Shown: positions 13,229 to 25,200 of the stretch, one piece after another | Layout: the number at the start of each line of letters is the position of its first letter | Position numbering within the stretch: the stretch's first letter is position 1 | Origin: Antedon mediterranea | Taxonomy: Eukaryota > Echinodermata > Crinoidea > Comatulida > Antedonidae | Assembly (NCBI RefSeq): GCF_964355755.1 | Contig: NC_092674.1 | Span: 19,680,001 to 19,744,000, forward strand | Reading direction: 5' to 3' | Length of the DNA stretch: 64,000 nucleotides | Program-made: the position numbers and the translations under genes | The notes under the pieces: generated by a model | The model's database searches: none | The model's input: only the letters and a program-made list of their open reading frames with translations | What the model was told of the DNA's origin: nothing

Positions 13229-16200
13229 GTATCCTTTTATAGTTTACAGTTTGACTTTAATCTGCCAAAAAAAAATGATAACAATACTTTGCCTTCAAAA
13301 CACTCCTTCTTCTTCAAAAGTGTTTTTTTTTTGTAACTGAAACTACTTTGATAAAATCTATCTAGGTAGTTTCACTTTTCAACTTTCTCGCCATTCAGAT
13401 TTAAATGAACGATTTACATGCTACTGTAACAAAAACTATCCTATATTCTATAATCTAATCAAGTTTTCTTAATGTTTCAACCAGCGGAAAAATATAGAAA
13501 CATTTTTCCATTCCCATATTTCAATGCTGTACAGTCTGCAGTTATGAATGATGTAAGTATTTCATTCAAACATACTGTATGCACAATATTACTTTATTAA
13601 TATTCAATTTTTATTTACCAGTAATAGTTTTACCCCCTTATGTTTATTATAGACAATAACAATTACTGTACTATTGGAATACACACCCTGTGGTGGTTAT
13701 TGTTCAGGAGGGTTTTTAGGGAGAAAATATCTTATTGAAAAATGAAAAAGACTAGGAATTATTTGTTTTTTATGATCTTAGCTCAACTTTTCTTAATAAA
13801 AGTGTTAAATAGTATAGTATATATTTTCTGCAAAAAAGATAGATTAAAAGTGTATTGGTACAGTAGGTGTTTTACACTATAAAACAAATAATGAATGTTT
13901 GTATTTATTGAATGGGAAGAATGTTGTCACTCGTTGGAAGCCTGACAATTTGTTAAACTATCCATTAAATTCATACAAAATTATTTTGTTCACACTATTT
14001 AATATAGGCACTGTACACTGATAAGTCTCTTGTTGTATCAGCACCAACTGGATCTGGAAAAACGGCAGTGTTTGAGTTGGCTATTGTACGCCTTCTAAGT
14101 TTTGGAAACATCTCTTCATTCAAGATAGTGTATAGTTAGTATTATGTTTGTGTTCATGTAAAAGATGACATAAATGAATGAATGCAAGAAAACCAATATA
14201 CAATTTTTGAAAACATGGAAATGTTAACCATGGAGACAAGGATAAAGCAAAACAAAGCAATGTAGCTGTCAGGCTTGCTTAAACAGCCTACCCACGCTCA
14301 GCCTACGCCACCTAGAGGTGGGCTTATGACTTCGGTCACCCTCACATGTTGTGGTGATTGCCTTCACTTTGTTCACCTTCACTTTGTTCACCTTGCATAT
14401 TGCAGTTGCCTCTGTCAATTAGTGTATCTGGCATGTTGCGGTTTCCTTTACCACTTGCGTTCTAACAAGCATAATTAAAGAGAATTTTGTCTCAGCCCTT
14501 TAAATTCAATGTGTATTTTTGTTTATTGTTTATAGTGGCTCCAATGAAAGCATTGTGTAGTGAACGTTGTCAAGATTGGCAAGAGAAGTTCAGTGCATTG
14601 AACATCAAATGTTCAGAACTCACTGGAGATACAGAAGAAGAAGAATGCCAACAACTTCACAATTCATCTATCATTCTGACAACACCTGTGAGTTTAGTTT
14701 CAGTTCAAAACGCCTTCAGACTGCCTGAAAATAATAATTATAACCAGTGGCGTATCCAGGATTTTGAAGTTGGGGGGGCCGGGAATTGCCAATTTGCCGA
14801 CAAAATTGGTGTACATACACGACGTCTCTGATCAAGGATTACATAGTCATATTGTCTTATATCCGGGGATAACGATGCAAAATTAAAACCAAACCAATAT
14901 TATCTGTTAGTATGTTGTATTCATATTACAATAAAGAAAGAATTAGGAAAATCTGATTTGTAGTTTTCGAAATATAGGGTCTAAAACATCGCCGAAAATG
15001 ATCGTTTTTAGCCACGAAAGAAGTAAAACAATTTGCGGCCTCAGTCGACAATTCTATTAACTATTTTTTTGGTTAAAATAATTACATATAATTACGTTTT
15101 TTAGTAATTTATTTTATATATCACCATTGGAAATATCAATAAAACATGTTATTAAATGCTTATAAAATATATAAAGTTGTTTACTTAACGGAATTCGGAC
15201 AAATTCATTGCTCTAACTTTGTGTATTAACGATCAGAGAGATTCATGGTACACGCGCGAGAGAAAACATTCCGCTGCGGGTGATTCGCATCCACCAATCA
15301 AATCAGCTAGAATCCTAAATCATTCAACCGTGAGCAATGCCAATCGCGAAAAAGCTCAGCTTTGATTGGCTTACGATGACATCATATCACAAAATGGTGG
15401 TTTTGTAGTTGAGCCTCACGGAATATTCTGTTCCAAAAATGAAATACATGGATATTTTTTATGGTATATGTGCTTTTTCTTTAAAAATTTTGAATAATAA
15501 AGGCCTCATATCGAGAAAAAAAAACGGGTTTTTTGCACTTATAATAAATATATCTTAGACAAAAAAGCACATGGCATGTGGAACTATATAATCTCTTAGC
15601 GTAGGAAGACATACAAATCCCAGGTCATGAGAGGCTCAACTGCATGCAAAAACAAGGTTTTAGGGTAAGGTCAAAGACTTTTGAGTAAACAATCTACCGC
15701 GTACGGCCGTACGTACGTGCTACACATTTTTTACGTGTTTCGTTAGATGTAATGAAAATAAAAAATAGTTGATCTGAAGGGATCAATGATGATATGATAT
15801 GTAAATATTAACAAACAGTCAAAAGAATTATGTTTACAGTTCAATTATTGTCAGAATAAATAGTTTATTTTTTTCCCCGGCACCTTTGTTTGCCGACGGC
15901 CGCGATGATGTGCCGACGGAAACGAAATCAGGGGGGGCCTGGGCCCCCCCGGCCCCCCTACTGGATACGCCACTGATTATAACAATGGACAATCAAACAG
16001 TTGCAACCTGTGATTAAAAATGAACATTGCCATAAGCTTGCTGAATTCTACCAAATTTTACAGGAAAACCGTTATCAGCTTTTATTCAGTAAAATTGGTA
16101 ACTAATTTATTTAATAATACATTTTTTTTCCTTTGCAGGAGAAATGGGACAGCATGTCAAGAAAATGGCGTGACAACAAATCTCTTTTTAAACTTGTTAA

Positions 16201-19200
16201 GCTTTTTCTGATAGATGAGGTCAGATATGAATTTGGGGTTTTGTTTGTTGCATTTTGTATAAATTATGTGTTTGTTTGTACTGCCCCAAAACCAGAAAGC
16301 ATCTCATAACCAACATTGTTATTCTTTATTCTTTTGTAAAATCTGCGATTATTTTGTACAAACCCTAGTTTGATGCACAGCAAAAATGAACAAATTATAC
16401 CACATTGATTGAGTGCATTAGTACAAAGCATGCTCATAAAGATAATGTAAACTTGTATTAGAAGTGAACAATACATTTTTCAGGTACATTCAGTAAATGA
16501 TGACACTCGTGGGCCTACTGTTGAGGCGGTTATAAGTCGAATGAAGACTGTGAAACTTACAACTGGTGTAACATCGGATGAGGACCCAAAACTACGTTTT
16601 GTAGCAGTGTCTGCAACTATGCCCAATATTGAAGATGTAAGTTAAAGCTCAAAGTTCTAAATAACATATAAGTTACATAGATTATGATAATATCACTAAG
16701 TTAGTATAAAAACATAAGGAACAAAAAGTTTAAGGGGAAAAATGATGTGATGGTCAGCTAATAAAAAGTGGTGATGATGATGATGTCGAATATTGGTTGA
16801 TCATTATCATCATCATCATTAACAATGAAGAACGAAAATGGTCTCCAATGTTATTTGTCGCATGCATCCAATCCTTCATAGCTTCCCAATGTTAAACGGT
16901 AACAATTATTACTGATTTTAAAATCACACATAATGAAATTTAAAGTATAATGTGAAATTAAGTAAAAATAAAGTAAAAAGTGTTTTGCCTGGTCTTCTGT
17001 AATATTTCATGTGTTATCATTGTTATATAACATTAATTATTTTCATTATTACAGCTTTCTGAATGGATTGGCGATGCTAAGTCTCCAGCAATTTATCACA
17101 AGTAGGCCTATTACTTTTATTATCAATCAAAATTAATGAAATCATGAATGTTTTGGATATCTTCAAATTAGTTATGTTAAGACATTTATTGTTGTTTGCA
17201 AAACAAACAAAATAATCATTAAATAGTAAGTAAAAAGAGACTTTGGTATGTCACTTCAATTCAGTTTATTATTGAAATATTGAATGCTTAAAACCCTGAG
17301 ACATTTTTCTTAAGACATTATTTTTAAATATCAAAGCATATTTTCGTCTAGAAGATGCCATTGTCCATATTAGATGTAAATAACACATCCCAATGTTGTC
17401 TGATTTGTTTTACAATAAAATAGTCATTTTCATAAACTAGGTTTTTTTTTTTTTTTTTTGTGGATTTTTACTTTTATGTTAAACCAAGACAACGAAAAGG
17501 AATAATATTACCTTCGTGACGTTTCGCCGACAATCTGTCAGCTGCTTCAGACTAATGCCTGGGTTGGAATGGTCTGGTTTTTTGTAAGTGACGCTGAACA
17601 GCGCCACCAGCCGTCTGGTTGGTCTTGACGGTAGAGCGTCTCCGCTGGCCCCCTCCTGCTTCAACTTTTTCCAGCAAACTATCATATGTATGTGGGAGGT
17701 CATACCCACCAATGTCTCTGTTGATATTATGTGGTCTTTTTCTTATGCAGTTAGATTCTTTTATCTTTCTTTTGTCTGTCTGTGCTTCTTTTTCAATAAC
17801 TCTCGCATTCCAATTTGGAATATGGTCATTCCCTATAGCGTGGTCAGTTATGGCTGACTTATGTAAAACCTTGGACGAAGAATTTCTATTTGCACGTGTT
17901 CTAACTACTTGGTTGTGTGTTGATACGTCTTTTTTATGTTCCCCAATTCTTGTATTCAGTGCCCTTCCGGTCTCTCCTATATATACTTTCTCACAGTTTA
18001 GACAGTTCACTTCGTATATAACCCCGCACATGTCTTCCGTTTTTATTCTATCTTTTGGGTGGACCAGTCCATTCTTTAATTTATTACTTGGAATGAAGAA
18101 AGTGTTCACTTTGTGCTTAGCAAAAGTGCGTCGAATCTTTTCAGAAATTCCGTGTATGTATGGGATACCTATGTGAGCTTTCATCTTCTCCATTTCCTTT
18201 CTTTGGCGTTCTTCTGGTTTGTTTTTTGACTTTTGTTCTTTTCTCTTGTTTACGACTCTGTCTACTGACCATTTTGGATAGTTACAAATTTTCAATGCTT
18301 TTTTAATGTGTTCCAACTCATGTTTTTTATCTTTCTCTTCACTAACAATTGTGTCTGCTCTATTCACTAACGTGTTAACCACGTTTAGTTTGTGTTCTAA
18401 GGGATGATTAGAGTGGAAGTCCAAGTATTGGTCGGTGTGAGTTGGTTTTCGGTATACCTTGGTAGCGAGTGTTCCATCTTGTTTAATCGTGATACTCATG
18501 TCCAAGAATGGTATTTGTTTCTCTGACATTATTTCTGTGGTAAACTTGATGTTGCCCGACGGGTCAATGCTATCAAGATGGCGATTGAGGGGGAGAGGTG
18601 CATCTTTATGGACAATGGCAAAAACATCATCAACATACCGTCTCCAAAAACGTGGTTTGATGGTTCTATCTGCGCTCTTAATGGCTTCCTCTTCTAACCA
18701 TTCTAAATAGATATTCGCTATCAGAGGGCTTACCGGAGATCCCATTGCAATACCTTCGTGCTGTTCATAAATCTGTTGTTGAAATGTGAAATATGTCGCA
18801 TTAATTAACTGGTAGATGAGTTCCATGATGTCTTCTACTGTTAATTTCGTTCTCTTATGTAGTGTTGTATCTTTTTCCAAGTATGATCTTACAACCTCCA
18901 AGGCTTGGCCTGTGGGTGTTTTTGTAAACAACGAGATGACGTCAAAAGACACCATCACCTCATTTTCCAGGAGTATCAACTGTTTTAGGTCTTCCGGAGA
19001 CGCTCTACCGTCAATACCAACCAGACGGCTGGTGGCGCTGTTCAGCGTCACTTACAAAAAACCAGACCATTCCAACCCAGGCATTAGTCTGAAGCAGCTG
19101 ACAGATTGTCGGCGAAACGTCACGAAGGTAATATTATTCCTTTTCGTTGTCTTGGTTTAACATAAAAGTAAAAATCCACAAAAATATTATTTGGAACCAG

Positions 19201-22200
19201 ATGAATTTATTCAATATAAACTAGGTTGTTTTATTAGTCTCTAGACCTGTCCTGTATTTAATAATGTAATGTTTTTTTCTCAATAGGTTTGATGATGCAT
19301 ATAGACCTGTACCTCTTAGGAAATATGTACATGGTTTCTATTACAATGAGAAGTCATCACCATACAAGTTTGATCTTTCTCTTAATTACCAATTGAGTAA
19401 AATGATTACAAGGTATTCAAACCAAAAACCAACCTTAGTGGTGAGTATTCATAGTTTTCAAGCACAGGTTCATGCGATGTCCCCCAATTCTCCTTGAATC
19501 TGTAAATAAAGTTGTAAAGATGAGTTCCAGAATAAAATTGTTCACACCTTTTATTGTAGATTTAGTTTCAACTGCAGATTAATTTTTACGTTTAATAGTT
19601 TTTAATGTGTTTGCTTTGAAACCAAATGGATAGAGATTTCCAATTTGTGTCACCATTTATTCATCAGTTATAAAAGAAAGTATATCTAGTAGTATATTAT
19701 TGATTACATAACACTCTTGAGGGTGCAGCACTGTTGCTAAGTAACACTCTTGAGGGTGCAGCACTGTTGCTAAGCATAAATATAAGAATGCTGAAGGTTA
19801 GATCATTAACTTCAATGCATTTGAAGCACAAAACTTGTCCATTTGTGGAGAGCTTCTCTCTATATGTCTGCCGCAAATCGACCAATCAGACACACCAATA
19901 TCACTACGCTGTACATTAATTCTTTTGGGCATCTGGAAGCTAAAGAGCCGAGAAAGAAATTTGTTTCTATGAAGTATTATTTCAATTATTGTCATTCTCA
20001 ATATAGTTAATAGAAAATATATATACGTTCAAACTAACTATTTCTCTTGTTTTTTTTATGGTTCTTTACAAAATAGTATCAATTATTAAGTTCCACCTTC
20101 ACTGCCCCGTATACCTAAGCAACTCAATGTAACCAGGAGAAGAGTGAACCCTGATATAAATACAGAAATTTGTTAATAATTGCATGTTATCTTTATTAGT
20201 TCTGCTCAACCCGTAAAGGAACACAAATTGCAGCAGACGTTTTAGCCAAGGATTCATATCGCTGGAATTTCAAAACTCGCCCCATTCTGCAAACTGAGGC
20301 AACACACTTAAAAGATGCTAAACTTAGAGGTAGTTCTGTTTAGAATTTCTTTTATAAGTTATTTTATTTAACTGATTTTTGTTAACTGATATAATTTGAA
20401 ATATGTAGTCATAAAAGTATAAAATATCAATTTAAAGTGTTTTCTTTATTTTTTATCATTGTGTAGTCTCTTAAATTGGCACATCATTGCAAAGACTTTT
20501 TTGTGTATTTAGACAAATTTAGAAGTAAACTAATTAATATCAGTTTAAATGTAATGATTAGCACCTCAAGTACGTTTTTGGTATTTTAAGGATAAAATAT
20601 ATTTTGAATAATCAATTTTAGATTTAGTATGCAAGGGTGTTGCTTACCATCATGCTGGCATGCATCGTGATGATCGTGACAAGATTCAAAATATGTTTAT
20701 TCAAGGCAACTTACCAGCATTAAGTAAGTTACATAATTATTTTTCAATTTACACACACTAAGAATTTTTAAACTAAACTTAATTACAGATGTCAGTTTTA
20801 ATGATGTCCCTAAGAGCCTAATGTGTGTCATTAGAAAAACATTTTCTTTGTATTTTGTCTAAAGTATCTCTACATAGAGCAAGACCTTTTTATTTATTAT
20901 CATTTAAAAATAAAAGAGCCGTGTATGCTAAATAAAACTATTACCTCAAAATACATTTCATACAAATGAATGTTTGGAAAGATTGACTGTTCTACAGTAT
21001 TTAGTTAAGCCAGTTAGGATTTCAGCTAATTTAAATCAAAGTTAATTGGTTATTCCAAAATTAAATTTTTAATTTATAATGCTTTTTCCCTAACTAGTGG
21101 CAACTAGTACTTTAGCATTTGGAGTGAACCTTCCAGCTCATTTAGTGATTATTAAATCAACACAACACTATGTATCTGGTCAATATAAAGAGTACAGTGA
21201 GTCTCAGGTGATTCAGATGATGGGCAGGGCAGGCAGGCCTCAGTTTGATACCTCAGCTTCGGTAGTCATTATGACTAAAAACCAAACCAAGGTATGTTAT
21301 TCAGCTTTATACCTTTATGTACACTGTATTCGATAGTATATCCCTCTGTAGGTGAAGTGGATCGTCGAACACCTTGGGGGTGATGATCACCACAAATCCA
21401 GTGGTGCAGCAAATGATTCACAACATCGGATGCAGGACATCACATTTGTGCTGTCGTCCGCTGTGTTTATTTAGTTCTGCAGCACAAAGATCCAATGTCC
21501 ACTACCACTTTAAGGTTATATTGTTTATAGTATGGTGTACTCTTTTATGCATTGAGTATATTCTCTAATGGGGTAACCAGAAATCAAATGCTAGTTTTGC
21601 TCACATTACATTAGAATTCTTTGGAATTTGGAATTGTTTTTTTTTTATATTAAATGATCTTAATATTGAAATGTATTTTAATACAATTTCAGGCTAAATA
21701 TGAGAGTTTAACTGCTGGTGAAAAATACCTTGAAAGCAGGTTAGATTTCTTCTTTTTCCTTGTGTATTTCATTATTTTCAACCAGTTGAACAAAAATTAT
21801 CAAGAAGCAAGTCACAATATTATCCTGATCTGACAAAAAAAGTATATTCTTTAGGTTTGTATTGTGAATAAACACTAGTAAAATTTAAGGTGACGTCAAC
21901 TTAGACTAAGCTACTTTAATATAACTCATCTTTACTGGTCTATTCTTCAGAGATTGTTGTGGCATAAACAACCAAAACATCAACACATTCTCCACCATAA
22001 TTTAATTTATTTCCTTTTGGTGTGCTGCAAACCTAACTTTACTAAGTAAAATATCCTAACAAAAAATACAATTGTCGAAATTTGTTTAAAAATAATTTTA
22101 GATCATTAACAATTGTTTTTAACTGACTTTTATTGTTTTTTGTTATACACTACAGTTTGCATACCCGTTTGATTGAGCATCTAAATGCAGAAATTGTTCT

Positions 22201-25200
22201 GCATACAATCAATGATATAAGTATTGCCTTAGAATGGCTTAAGTCAACTCTGCTGTATGTACGTATTCGTAAAAATCCAACTCATTATGGCATTGTTCAA
22301 GCCACTGCTTCCCAAGATGACATTGAAAAACATCTGATGGGTAAGTTACAGTACACTCATTATGGCATTCAAGCCACTGCTTCCCATGATGACATTGAAA
22401 AACATCTGATGGGTAAGTTACAGTACACTACATTCACAATATTCATTCATGTCATGACTTTTGAGCAAAAATGGGAAAATTAAGATAGTCCAATTAAGTT
22501 TTTTACTACAATAGTTGCATTAAATTTCAGGTACAGGCATGAATTTTAAATATAATATCTGGTCAATTGTACATAAATCAAATATTTGTAATAGAAATAC
22601 GAAAAAAGATGAATTTCTCTTAAAATGGTAAAATACAAAATTTGGCAAAATTCTGCTATAAAAACCAGGAAGACTTTATTTCAGTAGTTAAGTAGTTTAA
22701 CCTAATGTAATAACATGTCTGTATGTGAAAAAAGATGGTGGGTATACGGTGGATAATTTTTGATATAGCATGAAAATAAAACTCTCAAACAAGTTGAATA
22801 AAAATACTAGAAACGTAATATTCAAGTTATATTACCTATATTTAGTCATCTGATAACATTTTTTACCACACCGTTTATTTTTCATAGTTTTTTAAAAACT
22901 CCCAAGAATTATGAAACATAGAGGAAATTATAGATTGATAATTATTGGAATGTATGATCAAAATCAGAAATTTTTTGCCCGTGACTGGCCTTTATAAGGG
23001 AGTGTTTCCACATGTGGTTGATCCAAAAAATGACAGGAGTGAAGCACTTAAAAGCTTTATTGTTACAACACACCTAGCAATTTACTCCTTTCTCCCTGTT
23101 TAGTTTTTCTCTTTTTATAAATACAAAATATTTCAGGTATTTGTGTGAGTGACTTGAACAGACTTTCTGGTATTGGAGCAATCAATATGGATGATGAGGG
23201 ATTTGATGTGAAACCCACAGGTAAAGCTATAGTATAACAATAATTATATTCATTTGAGCTTATTTGATGTGAAACCCACAGGTAAAGCTATAGTATAACA
23301 ATAATTATATTCATTTGAGCTTATTTGATGTGAAACCCACAGGGAAAGCTATAGTATAACAATAATTATATTCATTTGAGCTTATTTTATATAATACTGT
23401 AGATATCATTGATTTGTAGTTGTTACTGAATATTGAAATATGTTTTTTTCTTAAGATATTGGTCAGCTGATGGCTAGATATTGTATTTCTTTTGATACAA
23501 TGAAAACATTTTGTAACATTAAAGGAGATGTAGACCTTGAAGAAATGGTAAGTTAATAGCTGTATGCTACAATTACTGTAAATTAAATTTATATATTTTA
23601 TCATTTAACATAAATTAGAAAACATTTTGATTCCTGCCCAATACATTTGATTTTTCTCAGACTTTCTTTAAAGCCCAGGTACAGGCATGAATTTAAAATA
23701 TAATATCTGGTTAATTGTACATAAATCAAATATTTGTAACAGAAATCAAGACGAAAAAACATGAATTTCCCTTAATATGGTCAAATACAAAATTTGGCAA
23801 AATTCTGCCATAAAAACCAGGAAGACTTTTTTTCAGTAGTTAGGTAGTTTAACCTAATATAATAACATGTCTGGTGACTCCCTAGAAGGTGAAAAAAGAT
23901 GGTGGATGTACAGTGGATAATTTTTGCTATAGCATGAAAATAAAAATCTGAAGTTGAATAAAAATACCAGAAATGTAAAATTCAAGTTATATTACCTATA
24001 TTTAGTCATCTGATAATATTTTTTACCACACCGTTTATTTTTCATAGCTTTTTAAAATGCCTCTCTATTTACAAAATTTGTGTACAAAAGAATAGAGATT
24101 TTACTGTGTAATTTGATCTATCCCCCACTGATAAGAAAGTGCTTATTTTCAACAAGCTCGTGTAAAACAAATAAAATCCCAAAGATTTTGAAACATAGGG
24201 GAAACTATAGATCAATAATTATTGGAATGTATGATCAATAGAAATTTTTTGCCCGTGTGGCGACTGAATAAACCACATAGACAAAAATATCTAGGAGAGC
24301 TATTATTTCACTTTTAATTCGAAAAATCCAAACAATTCAGAATTTAAATGACAGTGACAACAGCCCACCTAATATGCCCAACTCGCTGGTTCACTCCTAG
24401 AATGAAACATAGTAAGTTATAGTTATACACAGTATATTAAAGCCCCATTCCCTACGTTTTTTAGATCTAATTTAAGATCACAAACTATATTTAATGTAAA
24501 AATAATACTATATGGTCCTATTGCGATAACTTTTTTCGTCTTTAAACGGTTAAAAATGTGAAAAATAAGTCGATTCTAATAATTATAGCGGCCCGCTATA
24601 AATCCCAAAATGCATTGCGCGCGGATTGATATTTTTGTTTTTCTTCTGTAATTCACCCACTTTTCGATTGATCGTGAGGCCAAAACAAATGGAAGACTCC
24701 TAACTTTTCAGCGAAAATACCGGGTTTTCCCCCAATTTGTATCAACGGAGTCTGGCAAAAATAGAAAGACAATTAATGCAGCAACTATACAACGTCAGGC
24801 TAGGTATATAGCTCGCGTACGATGTTCGTACGTTACCGATGTTTACCAGCTAGGCCTACAAAACTAAGCCTAGCTAGGCTAGGCCTAAGACCGTCCACGA
24901 GAGGTCGATCGCCGCGAGCTACTTAGGTAGTGCATTGTTTCTCACTTTTTATCATAATTTACCATAAAACGTACATTTAAGACAAGGAATGACATGGTTT
25001 AATGTTTTTAAAGTGATATATATGTATTATTTTCCAAAAAACGTCCAAAATTGCAGGGAAGGGGTCTTTAAATGATTTACTCAAAACGCTATGTCGGCAC
25101 ATATAAAGGTAGCTGCTAAATGATTTATATAAAGGTAATCGTACTCTATCCACTAAATTATAACAGTCAGAATTATTACTATCCTTTCAATCAATATCAA

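Larger units (their letters stand above)
17456..19184 (-). mobile_element. Penelope-like retroelement with ~190-bp inverted terminal repeats
   Basis: Segments 17456-17644 and 18995-19184 are inverted copies of each other with almost no differences visible to me. Between them a single - strand frame encodes a Penelope-type reverse transcriptase plus GIY-YIG endonuclease. The frame starts in one repeat and ends in the other. Inverted terminal repeats and partial internal regions are common in Penelope-like elements. At ~1.7 kb it is shorter than intact family members. It lies in HFM1 intron 11, antisense to the gene. Confidence 0.92.

Noticed and set aside
17588-19160. Several + strand frames across the Penelope-like element
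   Set aside because: They are antisense shadows of the 499-codon reverse transcriptase frame, and their ends are duplicated by the inverted repeats.
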